Assembly (NCBI GenBank): GCA_049999765.1
Contig: JBNGIQ010009388.1
Coordinates: 155,119 to 186,684 of the forward strand
Length of the DNA stretch: 31,566 nucleotides
Reading direction: 5' to 3'
Source: Phaeoceros laevis
Taxonomy: Eukaryota; Anthocerotophyta; Anthocerotopsida; Notothyladales
Below are positions 29,766 through 31,566 of the stretch, piece by piece. How positions within the stretch are numbered: position 1 is the first letter of the stretch; each line of letters starts with the position of its first letter. The translations under genes were made by a program, and so were the position numbers. The notes below the pieces were generated by a model that did no database searches, was not told the origin of the DNA, and saw only the letters and a list, made by a program, of their open reading frames with translations.

Positions 29766-29775
29766 GAGGAATATA
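29766..29775 (-). promoter_or_regulatory. TATA-like element upstream of nitrite reductase
   Basis: GCTATATTCC on the minus strand about 60 bases upstream of the start codon at 29708. The spacing allows a very short leader. I found no convincing nitrate-responsive palindrome further upstream. Confidence 0.35.
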
Positions 29776-30390
29776 GCAGCAGGGAGCTTCAGGAGAAGCA
29801 GTCGGTCTGAGGGCTACTCCTCTGATGAGAACTCCTGGCGGCCAGGCCCGGGCATTTCAGCTTGATTGGCTGCTTCCTGATTGCCAGTTCACTTCTTGCT
29901 CAAGCCGGGAAGGCAAGCAATGGCTCCTGGGGTCCGGAACCACTGCAGGCTGTCGAGCCGTGGAGTCCCCCGCATTTGTTCTCTTGGTTAATTAAATGGG
30001 GGCATCTGGCAGGACCCGTCCCCCTTGCCAAGTGTCACTGCCTTTTGGAACCTGCAAAGGGCGCATATACCTATTATGCGCGACGTCCACATGGGAGCTC
30101 ATGGCCATACCGATTCGATAAAAGATTCATTAACTAACCCTAATCACCTCCCTCTCCCATCCAATGATCCAATGCGATGGGCATGGCTTCGCCATGTGTG
30201 GCCACTCGATGTACTAATAACCAACCAATTATTGCATACGGCACCAACAACCGGCGATCGCACGCCGACAGGCAAGGAGAGAACGACCCCGACGCGCAAG
30301 GATGTTATAATTGGGCGTGCTTAGGCTCGTGTCCGTGAGGGCCTTTGGTAAAATACTTGTGCCTGCTGTCTGCCTGTGGCGTGTGCTTGG
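29776..30390. other. Upstream/intergenic DNA, no gene recognised
   Basis: The nitrite reductase promoter region and flanking DNA. Open frames are short and without recognisable motifs. Confidence 0.5.
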
Positions 30391-30393
30391 AGG

Positions 30394-30580
30394 GGGTACA
30401 TAACGGAAGGCTCTTGCGCATGCGGCGGCAGCACACGAGGCGGCCAATGGATTTATTTATTTATTTATGATTAGACGTATGCAGCCGGGTACATAAGGGA
30501 AGGCTCTTGCGCATGCGGCGGCAGCCCACGAGGCAGCCACGGGATTTATTTATTTATTTATTTATTTATCATTAAGTATG
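30394..30580. repeat. 93-bp tandem duplication ending in TTTA microsatellites
   Basis: Two copies start GGGTACATAA at 30394 and 30487, share GGCTCTTGCGCATGCGGCGG, and each ends in a (TTTA)n tract, four units in the first and six or so in the second. This DNA is non-coding. Confidence 0.85.
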
Positions 30581-30686
30581 CTGCCGTGAGGCTATGACGC
30601 CCGACACGAGTGCATGGTCACTTTGGGAAAGCGCAAAAGGAAGAGCATTAGATCTAGCAAACAAAATAGCAAATCTGTCAATAAAC

Positions 30687-31030
30687 CTAAGTTAAGTAAT
30701 CACCAATGGCCTTGAAGTAAGAGAGAAGTTTTTCCTTGAGTTTGAGAACACTAGTAAGTTGGTGGATATCGTAGTAAGGGCCTTGAAAAATCTGGTTCCA
30801 TGTGTTGCGAGTGGCTATACACTGACCAAGGATGTGTTGACGAGTTTCTTCTAAAGACCTGTATTTCCGGCAAAATGGATCCTCTTCAATGTTGAATCTC
30901 CTAAAGTAAAGCCCAATAGCCATATGCCCAGTCCGAAGCAGGGTGAGAAAGGATGAGAGTTTACGGTCATGGAGACCAAGGCTTGTAGCACAGAAGCCGA
31001 AAGGCCACCAAGCACCACTCTCTTAAGCGT
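30687..31030 (-). pseudogene. LINE (non-LTR retrotransposon) remnant, zf-RVT region
   Basis: On the minus strand an open frame reads LSSFLTLLRTGHMAIGLYF, then DPFCRKY, then EETRQHILGQC and W, ending with a stop at 30687. The pattern LLRTGH...C..C...ETxxHxxxxC...W is the zinc-binding zf-RVT domain found after the reverse transcriptase/RNase H part of plant LINEs. The second Cys has become Tyr (CRKY), and the first codons have no in-frame Met upstream, so it is a decayed 3' end. The reverse transcriptase itself is not in the window. The assignment rests on this motif alone. Confidence 0.6.
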
Positions 31031-31037
31031 AGAGGCC

Positions 31038-31244
31038 TTAGTTGAGGAAACCCACCATAAATACCACTCCTATAGACTTGCAGCATTAGTTGAAGAAACC
31101 CACCGTAAATGCCACTCCTATAGACTTGCAGCATGAATTTTGCTGGCAAGCACCAGGCCGACAATTCAAACATTGCTCTGCGCTCTTGCAGAAGTTTGAG
31201 TGTGTTCAAACATTGCTCTACGCTCTTGCAGAAGTTTGAGTGTG
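31038..31244. repeat. Two tandem duplications, 48 bp and 40 bp
   Basis: A 48-bp unit (TTAGTTGAGGAAACCCACC) starts at 31038 and 31086, and a 40-bp unit (TTCAAACATTGCTCT) starts at 31165 and 31205. They lie just beyond the LINE remnant, where its more N-terminal coding part would be expected. Confidence 0.82.
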
Positions 31245-31566
31245 TCCAAAACGTTGACACCTGAAGCATTGAGTAGGACGGGCATTGAGGACGAAAGGTA
31301 TCGCCCAATAAGATTTGTCAAGGGATTTGTCTGTTGTGATTACACGTTCTTCTACACAAGTCTAGCAAATACAAGGATGTATCTCTTGTTTATACCAATT
31401 TGAAGAATTTAATTTGCATCTTAATTACATAGAAACACGTTTCTAAAGATAAGTAACGTTGCTGGTACCTAAAACGTTGCGAACATTGCTATCAGCAGTT
31501 GCGTTTAATTATAATTTTGATTTTCTTAAAAAAAAAAATTGAACCGCTTTCTCGGACTTTTCCGCC
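31245..31566. other. AT-rich right edge, no gene recognised
   Basis: No coding or RNA motif recognised. A run of about ten A occurs near 31530, which could be an A-rich tail of a retroelement on the plus strand, but no element body was identified. Confidence 0.5.

Noticed and set aside
1-31566. CRISPR array, bacterial operon or phage system
   Set aside because: The tandem repeats lack regular spacers and the genes are spliced plant nuclear genes.

Overview
This is nuclear DNA of a green plant (streptophyte). The supporting signs are spliced genes with short GT-AG introns (mostly about 60-400 bp), a secreted class III peroxidase, a ferredoxin-nitrite reductase with a chloroplast-transit-like N-terminus, an RBP45/47-type RNA-binding protein, and telo-box and site II-like promoter motifs. 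The lineage cannot be fixed from sequence alone. Compact genes and a pogo-type transposon make a seedless plant or charophyte as likely as a flowering plant. Three runs of N are assembly gaps, and one of them hides part of a gene.

Layout: 1-6060 is repeat-rich and holds almost no host coding sequence. It contains a nearly complete 3.02-kb pogo/Tigger-type DNA transposon (537-3556) with 20-bp terminal inverted repeats, a TA target duplication and a broken transposase that carries all three catalytic Asp codons. Next come a 154-bp tandem duplication, a large imperfect inverted repeat (arms about 3867-4308 and 5235-5543) whose right arm carries a tRNA-like SINE-type module, and tetranucleotide arrays. 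From 6600 to 29700 the window is gene-dense: RBP45/47-like protein (+), phosphoglycerate-mutase-like protein (+), 40S ribosomal protein S16/uS9 (-), gamma-tubulin complex protein GCP4 (+, one exon lost in a gap), snRNP SmG (-), a divergent ubiquitin-activating E1-like enzyme (+), class III peroxidase (+) and ferredoxin-nitrite reductase (-). From 29709 to 31566 there is intergenic DNA with tandem repeats and the 3' end of a decayed LINE (zf-RVT region).

Exon-intron models were built by hand from splice consensus, reading phase and family similarity; all phases close. S16/GCP4 and SmG/E1 are head-to-head pairs sharing promoter regions of about 320 and 470 bp. Peroxidase and nitrite reductase are tail-to-tail, 146 bp apart. 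The genes serve unrelated housekeeping roles (RNA binding, translation, splicing, microtubule nucleation, protein conjugation, nitrate assimilation, wall/ROS chemistry) and do not form a pathway cluster.

The best candidates for something new are the E1-like protein, which keeps its catalytic Cys and domain plan but has lost conserved residues of the ATP site and resembles animal-type UBA1 in places, and a window-wide habit of short 2-4-copy tandem duplications, several of them inside mobile-element coding sequence.
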